DNA from: Spirochaetia bacterium
GTDB lineage: Bacteria > Spirochaetota > Spirochaetia > Treponematales > Treponemataceae
Assembly: GCA_900767955.1 (NCBI GenBank)
Contig: CAAGBC010000017.1
Coordinates: 1 to 64,000, forward strand
Length of the DNA: 64,000 bases
Direction: 5' to 3'
In this document: one piece after another, positions 62,791-64,000 of the stretch
Numbering within the stretch: the stretch's first letter is position 1
Layout: each line of letters starts with the position of its first letter
Translations under genes and position numbers: made by a program
The notes under the pieces: model-generated
What the model was told of the DNA's origin: nothing
Database searches by the model: none
What the model saw: the letters and a program-made list of their open reading frames with translations, nothing else

Positions 62791-62819
62791 TTGCAACAGA
62801 TTGTTTCTTTCAATATCAT
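62791..62819 (+). promoter_or_regulatory. Leaderless promoter of hisHF
   Basis: TTGCAA (62791-62796), 17-base spacer, TATCAT (62814-62819), six bases to ATG 62826. No Shine-Dalgarno sequence before hisH. Confidence 0.6.
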
Positions 62820-62825
62820 TTAAAT

Positions 62826-63449
62826 ATGTTAGGAATTGTTGATTATAACGCTGGTAACATAAAAAGCGTTCAAAGAGCTTTAGATTCAATAAAAGCGCAA
62901 TATGTATTATCAAAAAATCCAAAAGATTTAGAAAATTGTGATAGAGTGATTTTTCCAGGTGTAGGAGACGCTGCATACGCAATGACTCAATTAAAACAAA
63001 CTGGATTTGATATTTTTCTAAAAGATTGGGTTGCAAGCGGAAAAAAACTTGCAGGAATTTGTTTAGGTTCCCAAATTATTTTTGATTATTCAGAAGAAGG
63101 CAATGTAGAATGCCTAGGCTTATTAAAAGGAAAAATCCGTCATTTTTCACAACTTTGCAAAGAAGCAAATATTACAGAAGAATTAAAATTTCCACACATG
63201 GGTTGGAATAATATTTCTTTTGCAAACGGTGGTTCTTCACTTTTTGATGGCGTAAAAGAAAATACAGATTTTTATTTTGTTCATTCTTATGTAATTTGCC
63301 CAGAAGACCAATCAGTTGTAAAAGCATACGCTGATTACGGAATTAAAGTTCCTGCATGTATAGAAAAAGACAACATTACAGTATTTCAGTTTCATCCAGA
63401 AAAATCAGGAACAAACGGAATTCAGATTTTGCGTAATTTTTGCAAATAA
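62826..63449 (+). CDS. hisH: Imidazole glycerol phosphate synthase glutaminase subunit
   Basis: 207 residues from ATG 62826, where homology begins (MLGIVDYNAGNIKSVQRAL). Class I glutamine amidotransferase: FPGVGDAAYAM, nucleophile Cys in AGICLGSQIIF, HMGWNNI, YFVHSYV (oxyanion/His region) and catalytic His-Glu in FQFHPEKSG. Supplies ammonia to HisF, encoded 12 bases downstream. Confidence 0.95.
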   Translation: MLGIVDYNAGNIKSVQRALDSIKAQYVLSKNPKDLENCDRVIFPGVGDAAYAMTQLKQTGFDIFLKDWVASGKKLAGICLGSQIIFDYSEEGNVECLGLLKGKIRHFSQLCKEANITEELKFPHMGWNNISFANGGSSLFDGVKENTDFYFVHSYVICPEDQSVVKAYADYGIKVPACIEKDNITVFQFHPEKSGTNGIQILRNFCK

Positions 63450-63461
63450 TAGGAAATTAAT

Positions 63462-64000
63462 ATGTTAAAAAAAAGAATAGTCGTATGTCTTGATGTAAAA
63501 GACGGAAGAACAACAAAAGGCGTTAAATTTCTAAACAATGTAGATATTGGTGACCCAGTAGAAATGGCTGCAAAATATTATGAACAAGGCGTAGATGAAC
63601 TTGTTTTTTACGATATTATGGCATCTGCAAACGGAAGAGGTCCTATTCTTGATTTAATTGCAAAAGTTGCAAGTCAAGTTTTTATTCCATTTTGTGTTGG
63701 TGGCGGAATCACAACTATTGATGATATTCGTTCAACAATTTTGGCTGGCGCTGAAAAAATCAGTTTAAATTCACAAGCAGTAAGAAATCCAGATTTGATA
63801 AAAGAAGGCGCTCGCATTTTTGGAAATCAGTGTATCGTTTTGGGAATGGATGCAGCTCGGGATGCAGAAATGCCAAGCGGTTATAGAATTTTTATCAACG
63901 GCGGAAGAGTAAAAACTGACTTAGATGCTGTGGAATGGGCAAAAAAAGCAGTAGATTTAGGTGCTGGTGAAATTGTTCTTAATTCTATAGATGCAGACGG
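63462..64000 (+). CDS. hisF: Imidazole glycerol phosphate synthase cyclase subunit (partial)
   Basis: 179 codons before the window ends. (beta/alpha)8 barrel: KRIVVCLDVKDGRTTKGVKF with catalytic Asp, GVDELVFYDIMAS, PFCVGGGITTIDDI, KISLNSQAV, MDAARDA (second catalytic Asp) and GAGEIVLNSIDADG. AGGAA precedes ATG. Pairs with HisH to make IGP and AICAR in histidine synthesis. Confidence 0.95.
   Translation, partial: MLKKRIVVCLDVKDGRTTKGVKFLNNVDIGDPVEMAAKYYEQGVDELVFYDIMASANGRGPILDLIAKVASQVFIPFCVGGGITTIDDIRSTILAGAEKISLNSQAVRNPDLIKEGARIFGNQCIVLGMDAARDAEMPSGYRIFINGGRVKTDLDAVEWAKKAVDLGAGEIVLNSIDAD

Noticed and set aside
62826..64000. HisH/HisF used in an amidino-sugar (WbpG-type) pathway rather than histidine synthesis
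   Set aside because: No sugar amidotransferase or surface-polysaccharide genes are in view and both proteins look like standard histidine enzymes.

Overview
The window is AT-rich bacterial chromosome. It looks like a spirochaete, most likely a Treponema relative from a gut or rumen habitat. The support is indirect: a leucine-rich-repeat protein of the BspA type, many short lipoproteins with fibronectin-type-III or SUMF1 domains, an OmpA-family protein with the 'GHxA' variant, and biosynthetic genes (lysA, aroF, tyrA, hisH, hisF) that host-restricted treponemes usually lack. No rRNA, tRNA, CRISPR array, prophage or insertion sequence was recognised.

Layout. 1-7.6 kb: surface or exported proteins (partial lipoprotein, BspA-like protein with three 77-residue repeats, lipoproteins, SUMF1 protein) plus lysA and a Bro-N protein. 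7.6-10.8 kb: an accessory island with an EcoRI-like restriction enzyme, an adenine methyltransferase, a divergent HTH controller with three operator-like dyads, and a 33-residue hydrophobic peptide facing a convergent small-RNA promoter (type I toxin-antitoxin layout), bordered by structured GC-richer repeats. 10.8-15.2 kb: a two-component system whose response regulator is frameshifted, a TrmB-like regulator, a flavodoxin and a small outer-membrane protein. 15.4-18.8 kb: pheST. 18.9-24.6 kb: a SpoIIE/RsbU-type phosphatase, a second membrane phosphatase that has lost metal-binding Asp residues, a STAS protein without its phosphorylatable Ser, a carboxypeptidase and a HAD phosphatase. 24.7-30 kb: aroF-tyrA behind a leader peptide and attenuator, tsaD, a polysaccharide-deacetylase-like protein and thrH. 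30.2-37.6 kb: two giant FN3 lipoproteins, a small lipoprotein and a predicted outer-membrane protein. 37.7-46.6 kb: a starch/maltodextrin operon (pulA-malE-malF-malG-amylase) with unusual cysteine motifs in both permeases. 46.7-53 kb: dus, CYTH, DUF975, sppA, recX, rpsI-rplM, azlCD. 53.3-57.4 kb: potABCD. 57.6-64 kb: GGDEF-EAL protein, nuclease-like protein, OmpA-family protein, RecQ-like helicase, hisH and the start of hisF.

The strongest regulatory find is the aroF-tyrA leader: a consensus promoter, a 23-residue peptide packed with Tyr and Phe codons, an antiterminator segment and a terminator just before the aroF ribosome-binding site. A second theme is promoters whose -10 box lies only 6-9 bases before the ATG with no Shine-Dalgarno sequence, seen at about ten genes, which suggests common leaderless mRNAs. 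All functional calls rest on motif recognition by eye; no searches were run.
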